NCBI RefSeq assembly: GCF_000024905.1
Contig: NC_013522.1
Location: 186,001-250,000 of the forward strand
Source of the DNA: Thermanaerovibrio acidaminovorans DSM 6589
GTDB lineage: Bacteria > Synergistota > Synergistia > Synergistales > Synergistaceae
DNA length: 64,000 nucleotides
Direction: 5' to 3'
Position numbers and translations under genes: made by a program. The notes under the pieces were generated by a model, which was given only the letters and a program-made list of their open reading frames with translations, searched no databases and was not told the origin of the DNA. Each line of letters starts with the position of its first letter. Position 1 is the stretch's first letter. Below are positions 52,642-61,545 of the stretch, piece by piece.

Positions 52642-53907
52642 ATGTTGGACGTGAACAGCGGCTCCTACCGGGAGCTAATGAGGCGCAGGCCCCTTAACGT
52701 TCAGGCCCGATTCGGCGGCGAGGACGTGGCGTTGGTGAGCGGCCGGGACGTGGCGGGCGCCATGGGTGAGGCGGGGGCCATCGCCCTGGCGGCCAACGCC
52801 AGGAACGCCCTGGTGATCAAGGGGGTCCTCAAGGCGGCCAAGCGCTGCTCCGCCGCGGTCTACATAGAGCTGGCCAAGTCGGAGTCCACCTACTGCGGGG
52901 CCAACTACGAGAACATACCGGAGTACGCGGCCCGCTACTCCGCGGAGCTGGGGCATGGGGTGGTCTTCGCCCTCCACGTGGACCACTACGGCATAAAGGG
53001 GGAGGAGGACGTCCTCAAGGGGGTGTCCCACCTTCAGCACATCATATCCCGGGGCTTCACCTCCGTGGCGCTGGACGCATCCCACCTGCCGGACTACCAG
53101 AACCTGTGCGCCACCCGGGACCTGGCGGACTGGATCCCCTCGGGCCTGGGCCTGGAGGTTGAGGTGGGGGAGATAAAGGGGGCGGGTGAGCTCTCCACCG
53201 TGGAGGAGGCCCTCTACTTCATCGGGGGGCTCAACGCCTGGGGTGTCTTCCCCGACTACCTGGCCATATCCAACGGGAGCCTCCACGGCACCTACGACTC
53301 CTCCGCCGGGGTGGTGGAGGGCATAGACCTGGGGCGCACCAAGGAGATCGCGGACGCCATAGCCCCCTACGGGGTGGCCATAGCCCAGCACGGCATCTCC
53401 GGCACCCCCCTCGACAAGGTAAAGGCCTTCAGGAGCTACGGCATAAGGAAGGGCAACGTGGCCACCCTCTTCCAGAACGTGGTCTTCGGCCTGGAGATGG
53501 ACCCCGACACGGGGAACGCGGTCATCCGGGACGGATCCTACGTAAAGGACCCCTCCCGGGGGGTCAGCAAGGCCCTCTGGGACAGGATGGTGGAATGGTG
53601 CGACTCCAAGGGGATGAGCCGCAAGAGCGGGGACTACAAGAAGCTGAACCTGCCCTTCCACGACGCCATCATGGAGGAGTCGGAGGATATCCGGGACAGG
53701 ATAGTTGACGAGGTCGCCTGGTGGGCCGAGCGGTTCATGAAGGCCTTCGGCGCCGAGGGCACCGCCGAGAAGGTGATGGAGATAGCCCTCCGCCGGAGGG
53801 ATCACAACGCCTCGCCGGAGAGGAAGGTCCTGGGCTGTCGGGCGGACTTCGGCCCCGAGAAGGCCCCCAACTCCACCAAGAGCTCCAACGGGGACTACAG
53901 CGACTGA
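52642..53907 (+). CDS. class II fructose-bisphosphate aldolase family protein
   Basis: A 421-residue member of the Zn-dependent aldolases, longer than the common form. Metal and substrate motifs: LHVDHYG near residue 114, DASHLPDY near 150, LEVEVGEIKGAGE near 172, SNGSLHGTY near 215 and AQHGISGTPLDK near 250. The first 45 residues (SYRELMRRRPLNVQARF) match the long family members of anaerobes. The C-terminal 110 residues are extra. Substrate could be fructose 1,6-bisphosphate or a related ketose phosphate. ATG 52642 is preferred over GTG 52633 by spacing from AAGGAG. Confidence 0.83.
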   Translation: MLDVNSGSYRELMRRRPLNVQARFGGEDVALVSGRDVAGAMGEAGAIALAANARNALVIKGVLKAAKRCSAAVYIELAKSESTYCGANYENIPEYAARYSAELGHGVVFALHVDHYGIKGEEDVLKGVSHLQHIISRGFTSVALDASHLPDYQNLCATRDLADWIPSGLGLEVEVGEIKGAGELSTVEEALYFIGGLNAWGVFPDYLAISNGSLHGTYDSSAGVVEGIDLGRTKEIADAIAPYGVAIAQHGISGTPLDKVKAFRSYGIRKGNVATLFQNVVFGLEMDPDTGNAVIRDGSYVKDPSRGVSKALWDRMVEWCDSKGMSRKSGDYKKLNLPFHDAIMEESEDIRDRIVDEVAWWAERFMKAFGAEGTAEKVMEIALRRRDHNASPERKVLGCRADFGPEKAPNSTKSSNGDYSD

Positions 53908-53916
53908 TCCGGTCCA

Positions 53917-53944
53917 GGGGCGGGGGCGGTCCTCCGCCCCTTTT
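53917..53944 (+). terminator. intrinsic terminator after the aldolase gene
   Basis: GGGGCGG / CCGCCCC stem with a ten-base loop, followed directly by TTTT. Confidence 0.7.
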
Positions 53945-53972
53945 GATATATTTACGATTGAGCTCGTTATAG
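53943..53972 (+). promoter_or_regulatory. candidate promoter of the FapA-like gene
   Basis: TTGATA (53943-53948), 18-bp spacer, TTATAG (53967-53972). It begins within the T tract of the preceding terminator. Confidence 0.4.
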
Positions 53973-54010
53973 CTTGAATCGGGGTTTCACAAGCGGAGGG
54001 GGTGAGCCAG

Positions 54011-55516
54011 TTGAGCCAAGGCGACGACCGGGACAGGAGCAGGGAGGAGCTGTTCGCCGAGAACCTGGAGAGGTTCATCGCCGACATGGACCGCCGCCTG
54101 TCCGGCATGGAGCTTGGGCGGGACGTGGTGGACGCCAGCTACCGGCTGGAGGTCTCTAGGGACCGCATGTCCGCCCGGCTGGACCTTTTCCCCCCCTTGA
54201 ACGGCGGTAGCCCCCTGGACTGGCTGGTGCTGGTGGATCGGCTATCCTCCGAGGGGTTGAGGGGGCTCCTGACCGAGGAGATAGCCTCCGCGGTGGACCG
54301 GTGCAACTCCGGCCAGGTGGTCAAGGATGTCGTGGTGGCCCGGGGGACCCCGCCGGTGCCCTCCGAGGAGGGGCGGGTGGAGATCCTCTTCCCCTTGAGC
54401 ATGGAGGAGAGCCTGGATGAGGACCAGGACCTGCCCCTTCATCTCCGCAAGGTGGTGAAGGTAAGGGCGGTGCGCTCCGGGGATCGCCTGGCGATCTTCC
54501 ATCCCCCCAAGCCGGGCAGGAACGGCGTTGACGTTTATGGGGAGGAGATCCCCGTTGAGGATCCCAAGGACGTGTCCCTGTTTCCCGGTCCTGGGGTATC
54601 GATCCTGGAGGACGCGAGGACCTACGTGGCCTCCCGGGAGGGGCAGCCGGTGCTGGATGGCCGGACGCTTCGGGTGGACCCGGTCTTCGAGGTCCGGGGT
54701 GACGTGGGGGTCTCCACCGGGAACGTCCGGTTCGACGGCAGCATCGTGGTCCGGGGAAACGTCTCCGAGGGGTTCTCGGTGGTGGCCGGCGTGGACCTGG
54801 AGGTCTTCGGGGGGGTCTTCAACGCATCGATCCAATGCGGCAGGGACTGCGTGGTCCACGGGGGCGTGGTTGGGGAGAGGGCCTCTGTTGAGGCGATGGG
54901 TAGCGTTCTCCTTCACCACCTGGAGCACGGCCGGGTAATATCCGATGGGCCGGTGACGGTGGAGAGGTACTCCCTGAACGGCAAGATAAGCTCCGGCGAC
55001 CGGGTCACCGTCAAGGGCAACCGGGGGGTGATGGGGGGGGTGGTGATCGCCCTGTCCACGGTGGACGTCACCTCCGCCGGTAGCCCAGCGGAAGTTAAGA
55101 CCCTGCTGGCGGTGGGGACCAGCTTCCGGGTCCAGGCCCAGCTGGAGAGGCTCAAGGGGGAGCTCCGGGACGTGGTGGCCTCCATAATGAGGGCGGAGAA
55201 CCTGGTGAGGGCCGTGTCCGACCGGGTCAAGGACCTGAGCTCCCTGCGGGAGGATGTGCGGGAGCGGATAGGCAAGGTGATGGCCCTCTACGAAGGCCTC
55301 AAGAGACAGGAGGGGGAGATCAAGGCCCGGATAGCTGTGTTGGAGGAGATGCTCAGGTCCTCCGCCCAGAACGGGCTGGTGAAGGTCCGGGGGGAGGTGC
55401 ACCCCGGGGTGGTGGTGGAGGTCTCAGGGGTCAAGAGGTACGTGATGGAGCCCATGAGGTACGTGTCCTTCTACCTGGGGGAGGACGGGGAGGTTACCTT
55501 CGGCCCCTACAGGTGA
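54011..55516 (+). CDS. FapA-like (DUF342) protein
   Basis: A 501-residue soluble protein with three parts: an N-terminal alpha/beta region (about 1-170), a right-handed beta-helix (about 205-365: VRFDGSIVVRGNVSEGF, CVVHGGVVGERASVEA, SGDRVTVKGNRG), and a coiled coil (about 375-460) ending in a small beta domain. HPPKPGRNGVDVYGEEIP before the helix is a hallmark of the family. FapA proteins are linked to cell polarity and membrane-associated signalling. TTG 54011 has GGGGG eight bases upstream. Confidence 0.85.
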   Translation: MSQGDDRDRSREELFAENLERFIADMDRRLSGMELGRDVVDASYRLEVSRDRMSARLDLFPPLNGGSPLDWLVLVDRLSSEGLRGLLTEEIASAVDRCNSGQVVKDVVVARGTPPVPSEEGRVEILFPLSMEESLDEDQDLPLHLRKVVKVRAVRSGDRLAIFHPPKPGRNGVDVYGEEIPVEDPKDVSLFPGPGVSILEDARTYVASREGQPVLDGRTLRVDPVFEVRGDVGVSTGNVRFDGSIVVRGNVSEGFSVVAGVDLEVFGGVFNASIQCGRDCVVHGGVVGERASVEAMGSVLLHHLEHGRVISDGPVTVERYSLNGKISSGDRVTVKGNRGVMGGVVIALSTVDVTSAGSPAEVKTLLAVGTSFRVQAQLERLKGELRDVVASIMRAENLVRAVSDRVKDLSSLREDVRERIGKVMALYEGLKRQEGEIKARIAVLEEMLRSSAQNGLVKVRGEVHPGVVVEVSGVKRYVMEPMRYVSFYLGEDGEVTFGPYR

Positions 55517-55540
55517 CCATTTATCTTGGGAGGTGATGGT

Positions 55541-56059
55541 TTGTCCCGGTCAGACACGTTCGAGATAAGGGACGGGGTCCCGGCCGACGCGGGGCGCCTG
55601 ACCCAGATAGCCTACGCCGCCAAGGCCCACTGGGGTTACGACCCCGCCACCATAGACCAGTGGGCGGGGCCGCTGACGGTGACGGAGGATTACATATCGA
55701 GCAACCGGGTCTTCGTGGCCTGCGACGGGTCCGGGTACCCGGTGGGCTTCTCGTCTCTTTTGTGGGATCAGGGCCGATGCGAGCTGGATCACATGTGGGT
55801 GGATCCCCCCCACATGGGGCTAGGCCTTGGCCGCCGGCTCTTCGAACACGCGGTGAGGGAGGCGGCCCGGGCGGGGGCCAAGTGGGTTTGGATCCTGTCG
55901 GACCCCTTCGCCGAGGGGTTCTACCGCCACATGGGAGCTTTCCGCATCGGCGACTGGCCCACGGTGGTGACGGGGGAGCGGCGGATAATCCCCGTGATGG
56001 CCTACGACATAGAGCCCGGGGCCTACGACAGGTACGGAAGGGTGGATCAGCCAAGGTGA
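55541..56059 (+). CDS. GNAT-family N-acetyltransferase
   Basis: A 172-residue acetyl-CoA-dependent acyltransferase. The fold begins FEIRDGVPADAGRLTQIA; the acetyl-CoA loop is MGLGLGRRLFEHAVREAA near residue 95, followed by AGAKWVWILSDPFAEGFYRHMGA. The target is unknown. TTG 55541 has GGAGG eight bases upstream. The helicase gene starts inside its stop (GTGA), so the two are coupled, as if acetylation and an RNA helicase worked together; that is inference. Confidence 0.85.
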   Translation: MSRSDTFEIRDGVPADAGRLTQIAYAAKAHWGYDPATIDQWAGPLTVTEDYISSNRVFVACDGSGYPVGFSSLLWDQGRCELDHMWVDPPHMGLGLGRRLFEHAVREAARAGAKWVWILSDPFAEGFYRHMGAFRIGDWPTVVTGERRIIPVMAYDIEPGAYDRYGRVDQPR

Positions 56060-57702
56060 GACGGCCCGACAGGGAAGAGGATCTGGAGTTTCAAGGCTCC
56101 CCTGGGGAAGGTGGGGGCCTGTTCTATCCGTGGCAGGAGGAGGCCTGCCACGCCATAGGGGGAAGGGATGCCATCCTGTCCGCCCCCACCGGTAGCGGCA
56201 AGACCTGGGTGGCCTACCGCTGGGCGGGACTCATGGACCGGGAGGGGCGGCCCAACATGCCCGCCGGCCGGGTTATCTTCACCGCCCCCATAAAGGCCCT
56301 CTCCAACGAGAGGTACCTGGACCTTAGGAACATGGGGTTCGACGTGGGGCTGGAGACCGGGGACTTCAAGAAGAACTCCGATGCCCCGGTGCTTTGCTGC
56401 ACCCAGGAGATATACACCCTAAAGTACTGCCGCAGGCCCAACCAGCGGGTGATAGTGGACGAGTTCCACTTCATCTTCGGCGACCCCGACCGGGCCAGGG
56501 CCTACATGGACGGCATAAGGGGGACCCACAGGGACTCCCGGCTTCTGGTCATGTCCGCCACCTTCGGGAACCCGGGCACGGTTAAGGACTACCTGGAGGA
56601 GATGGCCCAGAGGGATTTCGTCCTCTACGAGACCTCCCAGCGGGTCACCAGGCTGGTTTTCCGCCGGAAGGGGGTCAAGTTCTCCCAGATCCACGACGCC
56701 CTGGTCTTCGCCTTCTCCCGCAAGGGGGTGGAGTACGTGGCCCGGGAGATAGCCCGGACCCGCAAGAGGCTCCCCCGGGAGGACCGGTCCAGGCTTAGGG
56801 AGATGGCCTACATACTTGAGGTGGACCAGATCCCGGAGGTGCTCCTGAAGGGGGTGGGGATCTACTACGGCAGCCTCCTACCCAAGGAGAAGCTCTTGGT
56901 GGAGATGGCCTTCCGGGAGCGGGTGCTGGACGTGGTGGTGGGCACCGACGCCCTGTCGTTGGGGGTTAACCTGCCCGCCGAGACGGTGGTCTTCGCCCAG
57001 CTGGCCAAGTTCTTCGACGGGCCCCTCACCAAGAACGAGTTCCTCCAGATGTCCGGCCGGGCGGGCCGGAGGGGCTTCTTCGAGACCGGGTACGTGACCT
57101 TCATACCCAAGAGCCGTTGCGAGCACCCGGACTACGACACCGAGCGGCTCTACGCGAAGCTCCTGGGGGCCCCCAAGGAGCCCGCCAGGATCGAGGTGCG
57201 CCCCGCGGTGGGGGCCCTCCTCCGGAAGGAGCGCACCTACGAGGAGGAGGCCCGGGTGGTGGCCCAGTGCTCCCTCCCCAAGCGGGAGTTCGAGACGGTG
57301 CTGGCGGAGATAGAGGAGACCATGTACCTCATAAACCGGACCGTGGGGCTGGTGAAGGACCCCGAGACCCGCCGGCGGCTCAAGCGGGTCCTGGGGGACC
57401 TGTGGTTCGACGAGATGAGCGTCCCCTCCAACATAGGGGCCGCCCACCTGTTTGTGCGCCACGGCACCCCCCACGCGCTGGACCTGGCGGAGGTCCTGAG
57501 GAGGGAGGAGAGGAACTACCTCCAGGCGCTCCTCAAGGTGAAGCGCTACGCCAACCGGCTCCCCGAGGGGTACTCGATCCAGGGGCTGGACGAGCTGGAT
57601 CAGGAGGTCAACCGGATCGACCCCACGGTCTTCGGCTTCGAGGAGAAGATAGGGCAGCTCAAGGTCTCCGAGGAGGGCTGGGACCTGGATGAGGAGGTCT
57701 AG
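56056..57702 (+). CDS. Ski2-like DExH helicase
   Basis: A 548-residue superfamily 2 helicase. Motifs: APTGSGKTWVA (I, near residue 38), TAPIKALSNERY (Ia), VDEFHFIFGD (II, DEFH), VMSATFGN (III), GTDALSLGVNLPAE (V) and QMSGRAGRRG (VI). The PIKALSNERY and GVNLPA forms are those of Ski2/Mtr4-like RNA helicases rather than RecQ or UvrB types. The C-terminal 180 residues lack the long arch domain. GTG 56056 overlaps the preceding stop; a frame reaching 55660 runs through the GNAT gene and is rejected. Its TAG shares CTAG with hisIE. Confidence 0.85.
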   Translation: MRRPDREEDLEFQGSPGEGGGLFYPWQEEACHAIGGRDAILSAPTGSGKTWVAYRWAGLMDREGRPNMPAGRVIFTAPIKALSNERYLDLRNMGFDVGLETGDFKKNSDAPVLCCTQEIYTLKYCRRPNQRVIVDEFHFIFGDPDRARAYMDGIRGTHRDSRLLVMSATFGNPGTVKDYLEEMAQRDFVLYETSQRVTRLVFRRKGVKFSQIHDALVFAFSRKGVEYVAREIARTRKRLPREDRSRLREMAYILEVDQIPEVLLKGVGIYYGSLLPKEKLLVEMAFRERVLDVVVGTDALSLGVNLPAETVVFAQLAKFFDGPLTKNEFLQMSGRAGRRGFFETGYVTFIPKSRCEHPDYDTERLYAKLLGAPKEPARIEVRPAVGALLRKERTYEEEARVVAQCSLPKREFETVLAEIEETMYLINRTVGLVKDPETRRRLKRVLGDLWFDEMSVPSNIGAAHLFVRHGTPHALDLAEVLRREERNYLQALLKVKRYANRLPEGYSIQGLDELDQEVNRIDPTVFGFEEKIGQLKVSEEGWDLDEEV

Positions 57703-58316
57703 CCCCGGGCCTGGTGACGGGCCATGAGGACCTGCTCCGCGTCAAGCAGAGTGGCGTCCACCCGCCGGAGGGCCACGGTGAGGTGGTACAGCAGGTCCGC
57801 CGCCTCCTCCACCGCCCTCTCCCGGTCCATGGTGGCCACCGCCAGGGCCACCTCCACCCCCTCCTCCCCCACCTTCTGGGCGATCCTGGAGGCCCCCCTC
57901 TCCCAGAGGGAGCGGGTGTAGCTCCCCTGGTCACCCCGGGAGATCCGCTGGTCCACGATCTCTGCAAGCCGGTGCAGGAAGAGGCACGCCTCGCCGCCGG
58001 AGCCCTTGAGCACCCGGTGGAAGCAGGACCTCTCTCCGGTGTGGCACGCGGGGCCCGACTCCTCCACCAGGTACAGTATCGAGTCCCCGTCGCAGTCCAG
58101 CCGCACCTCCAGGACCCTCATGGTGTTCCCGCTGGTCTCCCCCTTGCGCCACAGCCTCCCCCGGGAGCGGCTGAAGAACCAGGCCTCCCCCCTGTCCAGC
58201 GTGAGATCCAATGCCTCCCGGTTGGCGTAGGCCAGCATTAGCACCCGGCCGCTCCTGGCGCTCTGGACCACCACCGGAAGCAGATCTTCATTTCCCCACT
58301 CGATCCGGTCCGTCAT
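57699..58316 (-). CDS. hisIE: HisIE bifunctional enzyme (histidine steps 2 and 3)
   Basis: 205 residues. The N-terminal HisI part (about 1-110) hydrolyses phosphoribosyl-AMP; SRSRGRLWRKGETSGN and the metal sites LDCDGDSILYLV and GPACHTGERSCF are present. The C-terminal HisE part (about 115-205) removes pyrophosphate from phosphoribosyl-ATP; KVGEEGVEVALA and EEAADLLYHL are its motifs. Its ATG overlaps the hisF stop (ATGA). It is the last gene of the his operon. Confidence 0.93.
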   Translation of the reverse strand: MTDRIEWGNEDLLPVVVQSARSGRVLMLAYANREALDLTLDRGEAWFFSRSRGRLWRKGETSGNTMRVLEVRLDCDGDSILYLVEESGPACHTGERSCFHRVLKGSGGEACLFLHRLAEIVDQRISRGDQGSYTRSLWERGASRIAQKVGEEGVEVALAVATMDRERAVEEAADLLYHLTVALRRVDATLLDAEQVLMARHQARG

Positions 58317-59071
58317 GCCCTCACCCCCCTCCTAACCGGGATCCCATGGGAGCTCAGGAAGTCCTTCAGGTCCCCGATGGGTATCCCGCCGTAGTGGAAC
58401 ACCGAAGCGGCCAGGAGCCCGTCAGCGCCGGCCCGGGCGGCCTCCAGGAAGTGCTCCCTCCGTCCCGCCCCGCCGGAGGCTATGATGGGCAGGTCCGTGG
58501 CCTCCCGGGCGGCCTGGAGGGCCTCCAGGTGGAACCCCTCTTGGGTCCCGTCCCGGTCGATGGAGGTGAGCAGTATCTCCCCCGCCCCCAGGGATTCCAC
58601 CCGCCGGATCCAGTCCACCATGGATATCCCGGTGGGTTCGGTGCCCCCGCAGGCGTGGACCTGGAACCCCAGGGGGGAGCTCTTCACGTCCACCGCCACC
58701 ACCACCGCCTGGCTGCCCAGCGCCAGGGCGCAGCGCCTAACCAGGTCCGGGTCCCGGAGGGCGGCGGTGTTCAGGCTCACCTTGTCCGCCCCAGCCCGGA
58801 CCAGCTCCACCGCCTGCTCCGGGCTGGATATGCCGCCCCCCACGGTGAAGGGGATGGTCATCACCTCCGCCACCCTGCAGGTCCACCCACGCATGGTGCC
58901 CCTTCCCTCGCCGGAGGCGGCGATGTCCAGGAAGACCACCTCGTCGGCCCCCTCGATACAGTACCTCTCCCCCAGCTCCGCCGGGTCCCCCGCGTCCCTA
59001 AGGCCCTGGAAGTTCACCCCCTTGACCACCCGTCCGCCCTTCACGTCCAGGCAGGGTATGATCCGTATCAT
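58313..59071 (-). CDS. hisF: imidazole glycerol phosphate synthase, cyclase subunit
   Basis: A 252-residue TIM barrel that, with HisH, makes imidazole glycerol phosphate and AICAR. The catalytic Asp are in IPCLDVKGGRVVKG and VVAVDVKSS. Phosphate loops TVGGGISS and IASGGAG are present. ATG 59071 lies eight bases from GAGG; TTG 59077 is an in-frame alternative. It overlaps or abuts hisA. Confidence 0.94.
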   Translation of the reverse strand: MIRIIPCLDVKGGRVVKGVNFQGLRDAGDPAELGERYCIEGADEVVFLDIAASGEGRGTMRGWTCRVAEVMTIPFTVGGGISSPEQAVELVRAGADKVSLNTAALRDPDLVRRCALALGSQAVVVAVDVKSSPLGFQVHACGGTEPTGISMVDWIRRVESLGAGEILLTSIDRDGTQEGFHLEALQAAREATDLPIIASGGAGRREHFLEAARAGADGLLAASVFHYGGIPIGDLKDFLSSHGIPVRRGVRA

Positions 59072-59073
59072 GG

Positions 59074-59772
59074 TCAAAGCCTCATCGCCTCCTCGATGGA
59101 GATCGCCCCCTCGTACAGGGCCTTGCCCAGCACCGCCCCCGCGGCCCCCGCGTTCCTAAGGCCCCTAAGGTGTCCCAGCTCCCCGATGCCCCCGGCGGCG
59201 ATTATCCCGTACCGGGCGCATATCTTCCGGTACCCCTCCAGGTCCGGCCCCGAGAGGGTCCCGTCCCGGTCCCCGTCGGTGACCAGGAAGAGGGAGAACC
59301 CCACCCGGGACAGGTTCTCCAGCGCCCGATCCACCGGTATGTCCGTCCCCTGGGTCCAGCCCTTGACGGAGACCCTCCAGCCCCGGTGGTCTACCGCGGG
59401 CAGGATTGCGGGGCCGAAGAGACGGTGCGCCTCCACTACGTCCACCGACCGGTCGAAGAGGGCGCTTCCCATCATCACCCGGGTTGCCCCGGCGGAGAGG
59501 GCGTCCCGGACCGACTGGATGCTGCGGATCCCACCGCCGAACTGGACCTTGAGTCCCGCCCCGGCGAAGGCCTCCAGGGCCCACAGGTGGACGGGCCTTC
59601 CGGTCTTTGCCCCCTCCAGGTCCACCACGTGGGCCCACCGGACCCCCGCCTGGGCGAAGAGGAGGGCCATCTCCCCCGGGGAGGTGGGGTAGACGGTGGC
59701 GTCCTGGAACCTGCCGCCGGTGAGCCGCACCACCTTGCCCCCGTACAGGTCCACCGCCGGGTAGATCTCCAA
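59074..59772 (-). CDS. hisA: ProFAR isomerase
   Basis: A 232-residue TIM barrel catalysing the Amadori rearrangement in histidine synthesis. IYPAVDLYGGKVVRL carries the N-terminal catalytic Asp; the C-terminal half has PAVDHRGWRVSVKGW, where the second Asp is expected. Phosphate-binding loops are QFGGGIRS and AAGGIGEL. TTG is the start, directly after the hisH stop. Confidence 0.93.
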   Translation of the reverse strand: MEIYPAVDLYGGKVVRLTGGRFQDATVYPTSPGEMALLFAQAGVRWAHVVDLEGAKTGRPVHLWALEAFAGAGLKVQFGGGIRSIQSVRDALSAGATRVMMGSALFDRSVDVVEAHRLFGPAILPAVDHRGWRVSVKGWTQGTDIPVDRALENLSRVGFSLFLVTDGDRDGTLSGPDLEGYRKICARYGIIAAGGIGELGHLRGLRNAGAAGAVLGKALYEGAISIEEAMRL

Positions 59773-60354
59773 CTAGACCACCTCCCCGATGGCCCACCGG
59801 AGCAACTCCAGCCCCTCGGGGCCGCTGCGCTCCGGGTGGAACTGGAAGCCCATCACGCTGCCCTCCCGCACCGCCGCCACGAATTGCTCCCCATCTGAGC
59901 CGCAGATGGCCGCCTGAGATGGGCAGCTGCGGGCGCAGTAACGGTGGACGAAGTAGAATGTGTCCGCCCCCGGCCCCCCCTGGGTCCACTCTACCCGGTC
60001 CCAGCCCATGTGAATCCGCCTGCCCCCCCGATAGGGCTCCACGGTGCCCCGGAAGATCCCCAGCCCCCGGTGTCCCCCGTCCTCGAAGCTGAACTCCATC
60101 ATCATCTGCATGCCGAGACAGATGCCTATGAGCCCCCGCTGGGCCTCCGCCCATCCGATCAGGGCCCGGTCCCATCCGGAGGCCCGGAGGGATCCCATTG
60201 CGCTGCCGAAGGACCCGACCCCGGGCAGGAAGAGGAGCTGGAGCCCCTCCGCCTCGCCGGGGGATCTGAGCACCCGGGCGTCCCGTCCGATCCTGGTGAG
60301 GGCCCGCCTCAGGTTCTCCAGGTTCCCCGCCCCGTAGTCCACTATGCCGATCAC
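59773..60354 (-). CDS. hisH: imidazole glycerol phosphate synthase, glutaminase subunit
   Basis: A 193-residue class I glutamine amidotransferase. Catalytic Cys in GICLGMQMM near residue 80, and His-Glu in FQFHPERSG near residue 176; the oxyanion loop is LPGVGSFGSAM. It feeds ammonia to HisF. GTG starts one base after the hisB stop. Confidence 0.94.
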   Translation of the reverse strand: MIGIVDYGAGNLENLRRALTRIGRDARVLRSPGEAEGLQLLFLPGVGSFGSAMGSLRASGWDRALIGWAEAQRGLIGICLGMQMMMEFSFEDGGHRGLGIFRGTVEPYRGGRRIHMGWDRVEWTQGGPGADTFYFVHRYCARSCPSQAAICGSDGEQFVAAVREGSVMGFQFHPERSGPEGLELLRWAIGEVV

Positions 60355-60355
60355 T

Positions 60356-60925
60356 TCACATCGCCCCCTTGGTGCTCATGGTCCCCTCCGCTGGTGCGAG
60401 AGCCTGCCGGAGGGCCCGGCCCATGGCCTTGAAGCAGGCCTCCACCGTGTGGTGCAGGTTTACCCCCTTGAGGACGTCCAGGTGCATGGTGATCCGGGCC
60501 TCGTTGGAGAGCGCCCTTGCGAACTCTAAGACCAGCTCCCCGTCGAACCCGCCGCAGCTCCCCCGGGGTAGCTCCCCGGAGGTGAAGGCCCCGGGCCTCA
60601 TGGACAGGTCCACCGCGCACCGGACCAGCGCCTCGTCCATGGGGATCACCGCGTGACCGTACCGGACCCTTGGGGACCCGGGCCATATCTCCAGGAGGCA
60701 ACGGCCCATGACTATCCCCAGGTCCTCGGTGAGGTGGTGCATGTCCACGTGGAGGTCCCCCTGGGCGGAGCCATGGAGGTCCATGCCCCCGTGGAGGACC
60801 AGGGCCTCCAGCATGTGGGTTAGGAACGACGGCTCCATGTCCACCTGGAACAGGCCCGTGCCCGGGTGGGTCAGCTCCAGGGATATGCGGGTCTCCCGAG
60901 TGGACCGGTCACACCGGGTTATCAT
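60356..60925 (-). CDS. hisB: imidazoleglycerol-phosphate dehydratase
   Basis: A 189-residue single-function IGPD. Metal-binding His and Glu are kept in SFLTHMLEA, MHHLTEDLG, LHHTVEACFKA and the C-terminal STKGAM, but the common FFDHML is FLTHML and DDHHTVED is DMHHLTED, so it is a divergent member. No phosphatase domain is fused, so another protein must supply histidinol-phosphatase; the HAD gene at 62876 is a candidate. ATG 60925 has GGGAGG eight bases upstream and overlaps the hisG stop. Confidence 0.9.
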   Translation of the reverse strand: MITRCDRSTRETRISLELTHPGTGLFQVDMEPSFLTHMLEALVLHGGMDLHGSAQGDLHVDMHHLTEDLGIVMGRCLLEIWPGSPRVRYGHAVIPMDEALVRCAVDLSMRPGAFTSGELPRGSCGGFDGELVLEFARALSNEARITMHLDVLKGVNLHHTVEACFKAMGRALRQALAPAEGTMSTKGAM

Positions 60926-61545
60926 CCGCTCACCTCCCGTATCCTCTCCAGCATGGGCCTTATCCGGTCCCACTGGAGGTTGAGGGCCCCCGGGTTGGCT
61001 ATGAGGCGCATGGTGACCGGGAAGAGCTCCATGAGAACCGAGAGACCGTTGGCCTTCAGGGTGTTCCCGGTCTGCACTATGTCCATGATCACCTCCGCTA
61101 TGCCAAGCGCTGGGGCTATCTCCACCGAGCCGTGCAGGGGCACCGTTACGGTCCTTAGCCCCCTCTGGGGTAGCACCTGGTCGGCGGTCCTCACGTACTT
61201 GGTGGCCACCCGCAGCTTTCTGTTGGGGCTGTTCATCAGCCCCTCCCGGGCCTTGGGGGGGCCCGCTATGACCATCCGGCAGGGGCATAGCCCCGTGTCG
61301 TGGAGCACCGCCACCCTGGCGCCGGACTCCAGGATCACGTCCTGCCCCGCCAGGCCCAGCTGGGCGAAGCCCATGTGCACCAGGGGCGGCACGTCCTGGG
61401 GCTTCACCAGGATGATCCGCATGTCCCTGAGGGGTATCTCCAGTCTACGGCCCGGGTCGGTGTCGGGGGGCAGGATGTCCGCCTTGGTGAGGAGCTCCGC
61501 CGCGTCCTCCATGGACCTTCCGGTGGGGATCGCCATGGTCAGCAT
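60922..61545 (-). CDS. hisG: ATP phosphoribosyltransferase, short catalytic form
   Basis: A 207-residue HisG without the C-terminal regulatory domain, so it needs HisZ. Motifs: MAIPTGRSMEDAAELL, the periplasmic-binding-like core MGFAQLGLAGQDVILE, and the PRPP loop EIAPALGIAEVIMDIVQTG. ATG 61545 has AGGAGA seven bases upstream and overlaps the hisZ end by seven bases. An upstream extension to 61770 would run through hisZ and is rejected. Confidence 0.93.
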   Translation of the reverse strand: MLTMAIPTGRSMEDAAELLTKADILPPDTDPGRRLEIPLRDMRIILVKPQDVPPLVHMGFAQLGLAGQDVILESGARVAVLHDTGLCPCRMVIAGPPKAREGLMNSPNRKLRVATKYVRTADQVLPQRGLRTVTVPLHGSVEIAPALGIAEVIMDIVQTGNTLKANGLSVLMELFPVTMRLIANPGALNLQWDRIRPMLERIREVSG

